A stretch of DNA of 64,000 nucleotides, taken from Sulfurisphaera ohwakuensis. GTDB taxonomy: Archaea > Thermoproteota > Thermoprotei_A > Sulfolobales > Sulfolobaceae. Below, piece by piece: positions 57,740 to 64,000 of the stretch. The translations under genes were made by a program, and so were the position numbers. Each line of letters opens with the position of its first letter. Position 1 is the first letter of the stretch. The DNA is taken from contig NZ_CP045484.1 of assembly GCF_009729055.1 (NCBI RefSeq), positions 1,054,001 through 1,118,000 of the forward strand, written 5' to 3'. The notes under the pieces were generated by a model. The model had not been told where the DNA came from and made no database searches. It saw nothing but the letters and a program-made list of their open reading frames with translations.

Positions 57740-58495
57740 ATGAGAATCTCTTTTGTTGGAATAAAAGGAGGAATAGGAAAATCAACAATAGCTTTGATGG
57801 TTGCAAAAGAATTAAGTAATAGAGGTTTTAATGTTCTTTTCCTAGATAGAGATATATTCTCATTTGCATCTACTCTTGCTGGGATCAAAAATAGTTTTTT
57901 CACACAAGTTGCAAGGGGTGAAATACCTAGAGATTACTTTAAAGATTTAGGAAACTTAACTATTGCAAGGTTATTTGGAGAAGGAGTTCTGTTTTTTAAA
58001 GAAATAGAAGAATTACATAAAGATCTTATGAAGAAAGAGGTAATGGAGAAAAGTTATGCTGAATTAGTAAAGAGAAAGAAATATGATTTCTTTATAATAG
58101 ATAATCCTCCATATGTTACAATGAAGAGTGAAGTGGTAGAACACGAATTAGGTATGTTTAGGAAAATATTCCCAAATGAGGAAATTTATAGGGTTTACCT
58201 TTCAACTGGACTGTTAGAGGATGTAGAGATAACTAAAAAATATATTGATGAGACTGAAGCAGAAGCACCAGGCAAAGCTTTAGGAATAATAGTGAATATG
58301 GTTGTAGATAAGGAAAAAGGTATAGAAGTACTGAAATCTTTATACGATAATAGATTTTTAGTAGGAGTAGTTATTCCTTTTATTGACGAGCTATTTCAAT
58401 TTCAAGGTTCAATAGAAGATTTGCCAGTTATACCACAGATAAAGAATTTTGTAGATTCAATTCTTAAAATGGAGAAAAAAATTATTACTTATTAA
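57740..58495 (+). CDS. ParA/MinD-family ATPase
   Basis: A 251-residue deviant Walker A ATPase: VGIKGGIGKSTIALMVAKEL near residue 6, a switch region VLFLDRDIFSFASTLAG, and DFFIIDNPPYVTMKSEV as Walker B. The switch is longer and more divergent than in plasmid ParA proteins, closer to MinD/Mrp-like archaeal stand-alone proteins. It may sort a membrane or DNA cargo or regulate an enzyme. No partner ParB-like gene is evident. It converges with the next gene, overlapping at the stops by 4 nt. Confidence 0.85.
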   Translation: MRISFVGIKGGIGKSTIALMVAKELSNRGFNVLFLDRDIFSFASTLAGIKNSFFTQVARGEIPRDYFKDLGNLTIARLFGEGVLFFKEIEELHKDLMKKEVMEKSYAELVKRKKYDFFIIDNPPYVTMKSEVVEHELGMFRKIFPNEEIYRVYLSTGLLEDVEITKKYIDETEAEAPGKALGIIVNMVVDKEKGIEVLKSLYDNRFLVGVVIPFIDELFQFQGSIEDLPVIPQIKNFVDSILKMEKKIITY

Positions 58496-58794
58496 TGCCA
58501 AACTTGTGATTTTCTCCATTTTCTTTTTGAAGATGTAGTAGTTTTTTGTTGTATAGCATAGTAATCTCTTATTCTGGCTAATGCTTCTCTCCAGTCCTTA
58601 ACTCCCTTTAGCATTTCAGCTAAGGTATTATTTCCTATATATTTCAACCACGAGACTATATGCCCTTGTTCCAAATGCCAATTAACACATGCCGGATCTG
58701 TTGCTCCAATTCTTGCTATTTCTTTTTCTAATTCTTGTACATTATGAGCTGTACCTACTACTTTTTCGTAAGATTTGAAATAGAATGGTTCCAT
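58492..58794 (-). CDS. Small conserved-looking protein, DUF5752-like
   Basis: A 100-residue protein. The pattern FYFKSYEKVVGTAHNVQELE, VNWHLEQGHIVSWLKYIGNN and TLAEMLKGVKDWREAL resembles small archaeal DUF5752-type proteins with a conserved H...G...W and a short helix bundle. Function unknown. The C-terminal tail is basic (KRKWRKSQVWH), which could bind nucleic acid. It converges on the ParA-like gene. Confidence 0.6.
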   Translation of the reverse strand: MEPFYFKSYEKVVGTAHNVQELEKEIARIGATDPACVNWHLEQGHIVSWLKYIGNNTLAEMLKGVKDWREALARIRDYYAIQQKTTTSSKRKWRKSQVWH

Positions 58795-58956
58795 ATTCTA
58801 TTCATTCATTTGAAATTCTTTTAAGGCAATGGGGGTATGATGAAGCTGTTTTTTATTTCTTAGGCAATTAAGGAATTCCAGAAAGGAGAAAGGCTGTATT
58901 ATTTTCTTTAAGGTAACGGCTTAAATGTTAAATACTTGCTAAGTAAATATATTTTT

Positions 58957-59706
58957 GTGAACGACATAAAAGAAATTGAAGAATACTATTCTCAAGGAAA
59001 CTTAGTGGCTGCATTAAAGAAAGCTGAAGAAGTTGTTAAGCAAAATCCATCTAAGGAAGCATATAATTTGTTAGGAAAAATCCTCAAGGAATTAGGGGAA
59101 GACGATAAAGCTATTGACGCATTTATGAAGGCTGAAAATTATATTGAGGTTGCAAAAATATATATTTCAAAAGGAATGTATAAGGATGCGTTAAACGTTC
59201 TTTCTAGTTTTAATGATAAAGAATCAAGAATTTTGAGGGCTTTAATTTATTTGAAACTTGAAAATTATGAAGAAGGAAAAGAGGAATTAGTTGGAATTGA
59301 CGATTCTTCACCTTTATTTTATAAAATTAAAGGGATTATAGATTACTATACTGGAGATACTTATGATGCTATAAGGGAATTAAGTATTGCTATTACCCTT
59401 TATCCCCTTGATGCGGAATTATATTACTATAGGGCTTTAGCTAAAATGAAACTTGGAATGAATGCTGAAGATGATTTAAATACTGCAATGAATCTAAATC
59501 CATATTTTGCTGAGGTTTATTTTAGTAAAGGAGTTTTATTAGAAAACGCTGGAAAATTTGAAGAAGCCGTTAATTATTACTCTAAGGCAATTAATCTAAA
59601 GCCAGAATATACTGAGGCTTACATGAGGAGGGCAAAAGTCTATATGAAGTTAGGGAAGGAAGAAGAAGCTATTTCTGACATAAAGAAAATTAATGATAAA
59701 AAATGA
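58957..59706 (+). CDS. TPR-repeat protein
   Basis: About 249 residues of tetratricopeptide repeats. Clear repeats are PSKEAYNLLGKILKELGEDD, DAELYYYRALAKMKLGM, FAEVYFSKGVLLENAGKFEE and YTEAYMRRAKVYMKLGKEEE. I choose the GTG at 58957, because a TATA-like gttaaata lies about 26 bp upstream and the TTG at 58936 would put the start inside that promoter. TPR proteins act as scaffolds. Its stop overlaps the start of the next gene (ATGA), so the partner is probably encoded there. Confidence 0.85.
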   Translation: MNDIKEIEEYYSQGNLVAALKKAEEVVKQNPSKEAYNLLGKILKELGEDDKAIDAFMKAENYIEVAKIYISKGMYKDALNVLSSFNDKESRILRALIYLKLENYEEGKEELVGIDDSSPLFYKIKGIIDYYTGDTYDAIRELSIAITLYPLDAELYYYRALAKMKLGMNAEDDLNTAMNLNPYFAEVYFSKGVLLENAGKFEEAVNYYSKAINLKPEYTEAYMRRAKVYMKLGKEEEAISDIKKINDKK

Positions 59707-60335
59707 GGGAATTCTATTTATTCTCTTTAGTTAGAGATATAATGATAAAGACCTTACAAAAAGCGTCTCAAAATTTTTGCTTTGTGTATAAGTTTGAGAC
59801 TTTATCCCCTTTTACGGCTATAGGATCTTCAGGAAGCTTATTTTTGAAAGGCACTGTTAGAAAAGATAGAGCATTAATCTACAATAATTTTAAAAGAAAA
59901 GTTTCATTTTCACTAAAAGAGGGAAAAATTCTCATAGGAAAAGAAGAGGAATATTCTCCTTTTGATTTCTCCTTTCAAGACAAACTGGTTGAAAAAATGT
60001 GTTATTGGGAAAAAGAAGCGTTATGTGTGACTAATAGAAACAAAGTCAAGGTTAAAATTATTGATGGCAAGAATGTATTAAATTCCTTAAGTGAAGATAT
60101 AAAGAATCAACTTTCGTTAACCCTTTTTAACTACTTTAAGAGAGAGGTAGGTTATACATTTGATAAACCAATAACCTTATACAAGATTATTATAAGTAAT
60201 GAGAAAGTTTATTTACAGTTTGTAAGCAATTGGAGTTTCTGGTATGTTAATATTGAAGAATTTGCAAAAAAGGACTACTCGCTTATTCCTCTAATTAGAT
60301 TGAGTAAAGAGATTAAAGAGACTCTAAATAGGTGA
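59703..60335 (+). CDS. Hypothetical protein coupled to the TPR gene
   Basis: A 210-residue soluble protein I do not recognise. Its strand-rich middle (GSSGSLFLKGTVRKDRALIY, KVSFSLKEGKILIGKE) and mixed C-terminus show no catalytic motif. It overlaps the TPR gene by 4 nt and is surely cotranscribed with it. Its 3' end overlaps the convergent GIY-YIG gene by 61 nt, an unusually long antisense overlap. Confidence 0.65.
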   Translation: MREFYLFSLVRDIMIKTLQKASQNFCFVYKFETLSPFTAIGSSGSLFLKGTVRKDRALIYNNFKRKVSFSLKEGKILIGKEEEYSPFDFSFQDKLVEKMCYWEKEALCVTNRNKVKVKIIDGKNVLNSLSEDIKNQLSLTLFNYFKREVGYTFDKPITLYKIIISNEKVYLQFVSNWSFWYVNIEEFAKKDYSLIPLIRLSKEIKETLNR

Positions 60336-60643
60336 GAAGGATTTTCATTATCATCTGTAGATCCAAAACCCTTTACGTAATCAAACTCTGAAAGTAGTTT
60401 TGCTATTTCTTTCTCTTGTTGTGGCAATATTATTGCAAAAAGAGGTTCACAGAGTTCAGATAAATAATCGATATGCCAATGCTTCTTTCTCTTTTCTTTG
60501 GAAAAATGTCTACTTATTCTCTTATCACAATATAATCCGCATGAACCTACATAAGCATAATAGCCTTCTTGTATAGGGAAGATTTTACTTTTAATTATCA
60601 AGTCACCTTTTTTGCAGTTAAAAACTATTATATAACCTTTCAT
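60275..60643 (-). CDS. GIY-YIG nuclease-fold protein (DUF123)
   Basis: A 122-residue DUF123 protein: GYYAYVGSCGLYCDKRISRH (the GIY-YIG-like core with Tyr and Arg) and KKHWHIDYLSE with conserved histidines. Archaeal DUF123 proteins are related to GIY-YIG endonucleases and are sometimes linked to DNA repair or to endonuclease III. The start ATG at 60643 diverges from the regulator at 60714 with 70 bp between them. Confidence 0.85.
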   Translation of the reverse strand: MKGYIIVFNCKKGDLIIKSKIFPIQEGYYAYVGSCGLYCDKRISRHFSKEKRKKHWHIDYLSELCEPLFAIILPQQEKEIAKLLSEFDYVKGFGSTDDNENPSHLFRVSLISLLNLIRGISE

Positions 60644-60713
60644 AATATGATGTAAAATAAATGAACTAAAAAATTGATAAAGTTTTATTACTGATTACTC
60701 AATATTAAAACAT

Positions 60714-61037
60714 ATGAGTGAAAAGTTATATGATGCAAAAGATGTTATAAGATGTTGCTACAAACTTTCAGATACTGATATAGATTGCTTGTTCAAACTT
60801 ATTGAATTAAATAAGCCAGTGACGTCAGACGAACTTTCTCAAATGATGAAAGTAAGTAAGACTACAGTAGAGAATAGTTTAAAGAAACTAATTGATTCTG
60901 GCTTAGTAATAAGAAGTAAGAGTGAAGATAAGAAAATTGGTAGACCAAAATATTATTACTCTATAGTTGAAAATATAATTAATAAGATAAGAGAAGACTT
61001 GTTAAATTGCTCGAGGAAAATGCAATTATCATTGTAG
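60714..61037 (+). CDS. TrmB/MarR-like winged-helix regulator
   Basis: A 107-residue single-domain winged-helix protein. The recognition helix region is TSDELSQMMKVSKTTVENSL followed by KKLIDSGLVIRSKSEDKKIG and the wing, with a short C-terminal helix. It is probably a dimeric DNA-binding repressor or activator. The preceding 70 bp, shared with the GIY-YIG gene, is the natural place for its operator. It overlaps the convergent membrane protein gene by 9 nt. Confidence 0.8.
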   Translation: MSEKLYDAKDVIRCCYKLSDTDIDCLFKLIELNKPVTSDELSQMMKVSKTTVENSLKKLIDSGLVIRSKSEDKKIGRPKYYYSIVENIINKIREDLLNCSRKMQLSL

Positions 61038-61586
61038 TATAGTTTCTTTTAATTTCTTTCTAATTTTATGTAACCTTTCTATATTTGTAAAGGAGTTTAA
61101 TAAAAGGAATAAGGAATTAAAGTTAAATCCTAAAGCGATTCCTATGAAGATTAAAGGATAAGGAGTGATAAGACTTATGAAGAGAATTATTAAAGAAGAA
61201 TATGACATTATCATGCCCAACTCCATATTCTTTTTAGAATTTAGATAGGCCATATTCATTATATCAATTAAGTTTAAGGAATCTAACAAGGCTTTTAAAC
61301 CACTTTTTAACGATTTTAGCTTCTCTTCTACTTGAGATGATAATAAATCTACAGTTGGAAAAGTTCTTAAACCTACTAATATTTCTTCTAATAATTCTTG
61401 AGCTTCATCAGCTGAGACCACATCCAAGTAATTTTTAAAAGAAGATAATGAGGCAATAGATTTTAATGTAATCCATTCGCCCTCTATTTTTTTAAACTTT
61501 ACTTTTAGTACGAAATATTGGAGAATTATATTTATAATCGATGCCAATAAACCTACAAATATCAGCTCATAAATTTGATTTACCAT
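61029..61586 (-). CDS. Membrane protein coupled to a winged-helix regulator
   Basis: A 185-residue protein with one N-terminal hydrophobic segment (about 5-28), a helical cytoplasmic middle (DEAQELLEEILVGLRTFPTV, QVEEKLKSLKSGLKALLDSL), and a hydrophobic pair near 120-165. I do not know the family. Its ATG overlaps the stop of the winged-helix gene by one base (TAATG), so the two are translationally coupled. The pair may be a membrane-linked signalling unit. Confidence 0.65.
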   Translation of the reverse strand: MVNQIYELIFVGLLASIINIILQYFVLKVKFKKIEGEWITLKSIASLSSFKNYLDVVSADEAQELLEEILVGLRTFPTVDLLSSQVEEKLKSLKSGLKALLDSLNLIDIMNMAYLNSKKNMELGMIMSYSSLIILFISLITPYPLIFIGIALGFNFNSLFLLLNSFTNIERLHKIRKKLKETILQ

Positions 61587-61870
61587 TATAATAATTCTTT
61601 AGATAACTCATTAATAAGCTCTGCTAATTGAAATTCTAGGTTTCTAACCTTATTCAATCTATCTAATAATGCTATACCCTTATCAGTTATAACATATGAT
61701 CCATCTTTCTCCTCTACATATCCATTTTTTTCTAGGTAATCAATATATTTTTTTAGAATAGAAAAACTCAAATTAGCATTTTTCATTAACGCTGATTTAG
61801 AGTTACGTCCGTCTTTGATATTTTCTAATATATCTGCAACTATATCAAATTTATCTCTCTTGGACCTCAT
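61586..61870 (-). CDS. Winged-helix DNA-binding protein (HTH_45-like)
   Basis: A 94-residue winged-helix protein of the type common in Sulfolobales: RSKRDKFDIVADILENIKDG, KSALMKNANLSFSILKKYID, YLEKNGYVEEKDGSYVITDK and GIALLDRL, then a short C-terminal helix. It binds DNA as a dimer by family analogy. It starts a two-gene unit with the downstream membrane protein. Confidence 0.85.
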   Translation of the reverse strand: MRSKRDKFDIVADILENIKDGRNSKSALMKNANLSFSILKKYIDYLEKNGYVEEKDGSYVITDKGIALLDRLNKVRNLEFQLAELINELSKELL

Positions 61871-61904
61871 ACAACTTTATATTAGAATCATCACTTAAAA
61901 AGAT

Positions 61905-62522
61905 TTATATAGACTTGTCTTTTTGACTCATTTCTTCTTTTTCTAACATTTCTTTTAATATTCTATAATCTTTTTCGCCCCTATACTTCTCTATTATTTT
62001 TAAAATAGCCTCTGTTTCTTCTTTCGTATACGATTTTTGAACTAATTTATATAATTTTTCCATGACCTCAATTAGAGGTTGAATAGATTCTATATATTCA
62101 GGAATAGTTAACTCTGGCATTGAGCTATATAGATTAATTAATCCTATAGATATAATTGATAATCCTTCTAATACAGTATTCCTTAATTGTTCTATTTGCT
62201 GATTCTTATCTTGCAACTTCAAAATTTCATCTTTCCTAGTATTTAATTCCTTAACATATTCAGCTATTTTTAATCTTTGAATATCTAGGTTTATCATAGC
62301 ATCACGCACATTCTTAGAAGACACGTACCTAACTTCTCCTTGACCTAAATTTGTAACTTTAACCAAGTCTTTTATAATCAGTTCTTCGACACTTCTCATA
62401 ATACTTTCTTTAGTCATCAAAGGTGATAATAAAGATATCAATGCAGAAGCATCAATTCCAGCTGGTCCATATTGAGATATGGTAGTTAAAACTAATCTAT
62501 CCCTTTTATTTAAGAATTCCAT
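61905..62522 (-). CDS. Winged-helix protein with long helical C-terminus
   Basis: The likely start is the ATG at 62522 (MEFLNKRDRLVLTTI), because the longer frame to 62627 would run through the promoter and start of the kinase gene. The product has about 205 residues: an N-terminal winged helix (GPAGIDASALISLLSPLM, SVEELIIKDLVKVTNLGQGE), a coiled-coil (LKIAEYVKELNTRKDEILKL) and further helices. It is probably a transcription or chromatin factor. It diverges from the phosphomevalonate kinase gene across only 38 bp. Confidence 0.75.
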   Translation of the reverse strand: MEFLNKRDRLVLTTISQYGPAGIDASALISLLSPLMTKESIMRSVEELIIKDLVKVTNLGQGEVRYVSSKNVRDAMINLDIQRLKIAEYVKELNTRKDEILKLQDKNQQIEQLRNTVLEGLSIISIGLINLYSSMPELTIPEYIESIQPLIEVMEKLYKLVQKSYTKEETEAILKIIEKYRGEKDYRILKEMLEKEEMSQKDKSI

Positions 62523-62560
62523 GAGAGACAAAAATAAAATAAAGCTAAAAAATTCATCAT

Positions 62561-63505
62561 GTGATATCTGCTCCGGGCAAAATATTATGGATTGGCAGTT
62601 ATTCAGTAGTATTTGGCGGAATTTCACACGTTATAGCAATAAATAGGAGAGTAAGATGCGATATAAAAAGTTCCGATAATTTCATTTTTGAAACAACATA
62701 CGGCACATTTAAAGATAGAGGAAACGAATTAATCGAAAGTGTGATTACAGTTTTTAAAGAAAAATTCGGAAATTTGCCTCCATTTCATGTGAAACTTTTT
62801 AACGATGAAGATTTTCAGATACATGGTAAAAAAACTGGTTTAGGGAGTTCCTCAGCATCAACCGTAGCTTTAACTTCTTGTATCTATTATCACTTATTCA
62901 ATAACTTAAACAAAGATGAAATCTATAAGTTAGCACAGAAAGCTAATTATATAAGGCAAAAAGGTATCGGGAGTGGTTTTGATATTGCCTCAGCTGTCTA
63001 CGGTTCAATAGTTTATAGAAGATTTTACGATATAGAGAAGATAGATAGTATAATTGAACCCCTTAAGATAGGAAACTATGAAATGCTCTTAGGTTTCATA
63101 GGTGAAAGCTTCAGTACTGTAAACTCTGTAGCTAAGTTTATTGAAAAAAGCAATAATGAGGAGTTCAAGAAAGTAATGAAATACATTGACGAGGAAAACA
63201 TAATGGCAATAAAACTTATAAAATTAGGTAAAATTGAGGAAGCCATAGAACACGTGAAACTTGCTAGAAGATTTCTAAATGGATTAGCTAAAAAAATAGT
63301 AGGTGTAGAGATAGAAAATGAGAAGATAAGAAGGCTAATTGAAATAGCTGAAAATGATGCATTAATTGCTTTATCTCCTGGAGCTGGAGGAGAATCAGTG
63401 TTTGCTTTAGGAAAGGATTTATCAAAGGTAAAAGAAAAGTGGAAAAAAGAAAACGTTATAGTTATAGAGTTAAAAGAGGATGAGGGTTTAAGAATTGAGG
63501 CTTGA
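62561..63505 (+). CDS. Phosphomevalonate kinase, GHMP family
   Basis: A 314-residue GHMP kinase starting at GTG 62561 ([20 protein letters not shown]). It has the ATP-binding motif [18 protein letters not shown] near residue 90 and the C-terminal motif [16 protein letters not shown]. The order, with diphosphomevalonate decarboxylase overlapping downstream, identifies phosphomevalonate kinase of the classical mevalonate route, which Sulfolobus is known to use instead of the usual archaeal bypass. The product, mevalonate 5-diphosphate, leads to isopentenyl diphosphate for membrane lipids. The close divergent winged-helix gene might regulate it. Confidence 0.9.
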   Translation: MISAPGKILWIGSYSVVFGGISHVIAINRRVRCDIKSSDNFIFETTYGTFKDRGNELIESVITVFKEKFGNLPPFHVKLFNDEDFQIHGKKTGLGSSSASTVALTSCIYYHLFNNLNKDEIYKLAQKANYIRQKGIGSGFDIASAVYGSIVYRRFYDIEKIDSIIEPLKIGNYEMLLGFIGESFSTVNSVAKFIEKSNNEEFKKVMKYIDEENIMAIKLIKLGKIEEAIEHVKLARRFLNGLAKKIVGVEIENEKIRRLIEIAENDALIALSPGAGGESVFALGKDLSKVKEKWKKENVIVIELKEDEGLRIEA

Positions 63506-64000
63506 AGCTGAAGCCATTGCTCCTTCAAATATTGCAATTATAAAATACTGGGGTAAAAGAAATGAGGAGTTAAACTTACCATTAAACTCCTCACTTTCTA
63601 TAACTTTGTCTGGATTAGAAGTTAGAACTAGAATAATTTTCTCAAAAGAATTTGTAAAAGACGAGGTATATATTAATGGAGAAAAGGCAAAAGATGAAGA
63701 AGTGAGAGAATATAGTGGTAGAGTTTTAAATATATTTAGAAAGTTATATGGCCAAGAAATTTATGCTAAAGTGGAGTCATGGAGTAATTTTCCTAAATCT
63801 ATTGGATTAGCTTCTTCAGCTGCAGGGATAGCTGCGTTAGTTTATGCTGCTAATGAGGCTCTAGAGTTAGGTTTATCTCAGAAAGAATTGTCAAAAATTG
63901 CAAGAATTGGTTCTGGTAGTGCTTGTAGAAGTACTGCTGGAGGGTTTGTGCTATGGGAGAAGGGAGAAAGAGATGATGGTGAAGATTCTTACTGCTACTC
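63495..64000 (+). CDS. mvaD: Diphosphomevalonate decarboxylase (5' part, runs off the window)
   Basis: The frame from TTG 63495 reads [20 protein letters not shown] and continues open to the window end. [14 protein letters not shown], the NSSLSITL segment and the GHMP loop [15 protein letters not shown], followed by [11 protein letters not shown], are diagnostic for diphosphomevalonate decarboxylase. It makes isopentenyl diphosphate from the product of the preceding kinase. The start overlaps the kinase stop by 11 nt, so the pair is coupled. About 169 codons are inside the window, roughly half the protein. Confidence 0.92.
   Translation, partial: MRLEAEAIAPSNIAIIKYWGKRNEELNLPLNSSLSITLSGLEVRTRIIFSKEFVKDEVYINGEKAKDEEVREYSGRVLNIFRKLYGQEIYAKVESWSNFPKSIGLASSAAGIAALVYAANEALELGLSQKELSKIARIGSGSACRSTAGGFVLWEKGERDDGEDSYCY

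Overview
The window is chromosomal DNA of a thermoacidophilic archaeon of the order Sulfolobales. The evidence is the very AT-rich composition, TATA boxes about 26 bp upstream of start codons (leaderless transcripts), frequent GTG/TTG starts, Sulfolobus-type insertion sequences (ISC1217-like, ISH3-like, IS607 and solo tnpB elements), a vapBC pair, and at the right edge the phosphomevalonate kinase / diphosphomevalonate decarboxylase pair known from Sulfolobus. I do not assign a species.

Layout. 1-4.5 kb is an IS graveyard: a tnpB element with a large internal deletion and a perfect 28-bp fold-back palindrome, the severed C-terminal half of a Rieske ferredoxin, one intact metallophosphoesterase, and two decayed transposase genes side by side. 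4.6-17.9 kb is a compact catabolic island: Rieske oxygenase, two hydantoinase/dihydropyrimidinase-type amidohydrolases, an FAD oxidase, a nitrilase-type amidase, a cytosine-deaminase-like amidohydrolase, a molybdenum hydroxylase large subunit, two APC permeases and a second metallophosphoesterase. It looks built to import and dismantle a nitrogen heterocycle (purine, pyrimidine or hydantoin type). 18-19.2 kb holds a decayed gene copy, paired hairpins, and vapBC with a frameshifted antitoxin.

19.4-22.8 kb is the most novel-looking locus: a 43-residue peptide ORF overlaps a radical SAM maturase, followed by an ABC ATPase and an ABC permease. The layout recalls bacterial yyd-type RiPP clusters. 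22.9-29.4 kb carries a Ser/Met-rich exported peptide, a Tat-dependent molybdoprotein with a membrane partner, alpha-mannosidase, TenA and an MFS transporter. 29.4-35.3 kb is gene-poor, with an OLD-like ATPase plus a nuclease-like partner (possible defence pair) and a GT-C glycosyltransferase. 35-43.5 kb holds a surface glycoprotein, a mutarotase, unknown proteins (one ending at an in-frame stop inside a longer frame), a cupin, and a membrane protease/SpoIIM-like operon.

44-58 kb mixes broken and intact accessory genes: a DUF4143-type ATPase destroyed by an IS607 relic and frameshifts, an intact paralogue with tandem palindromic operators, a ferritin-like/encapsulin fusion (probable iron-storing nanocompartment), NreA with a radical SAM protein, and an IS607 element sitting at a GG site inside the MNT gene of a HEPN/MNT pair. 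57.7-64 kb returns to ordinary genes: a ParA-like ATPase, a TPR protein, a GIY-YIG protein, winged-helix regulators and the mevalonate pathway genes.
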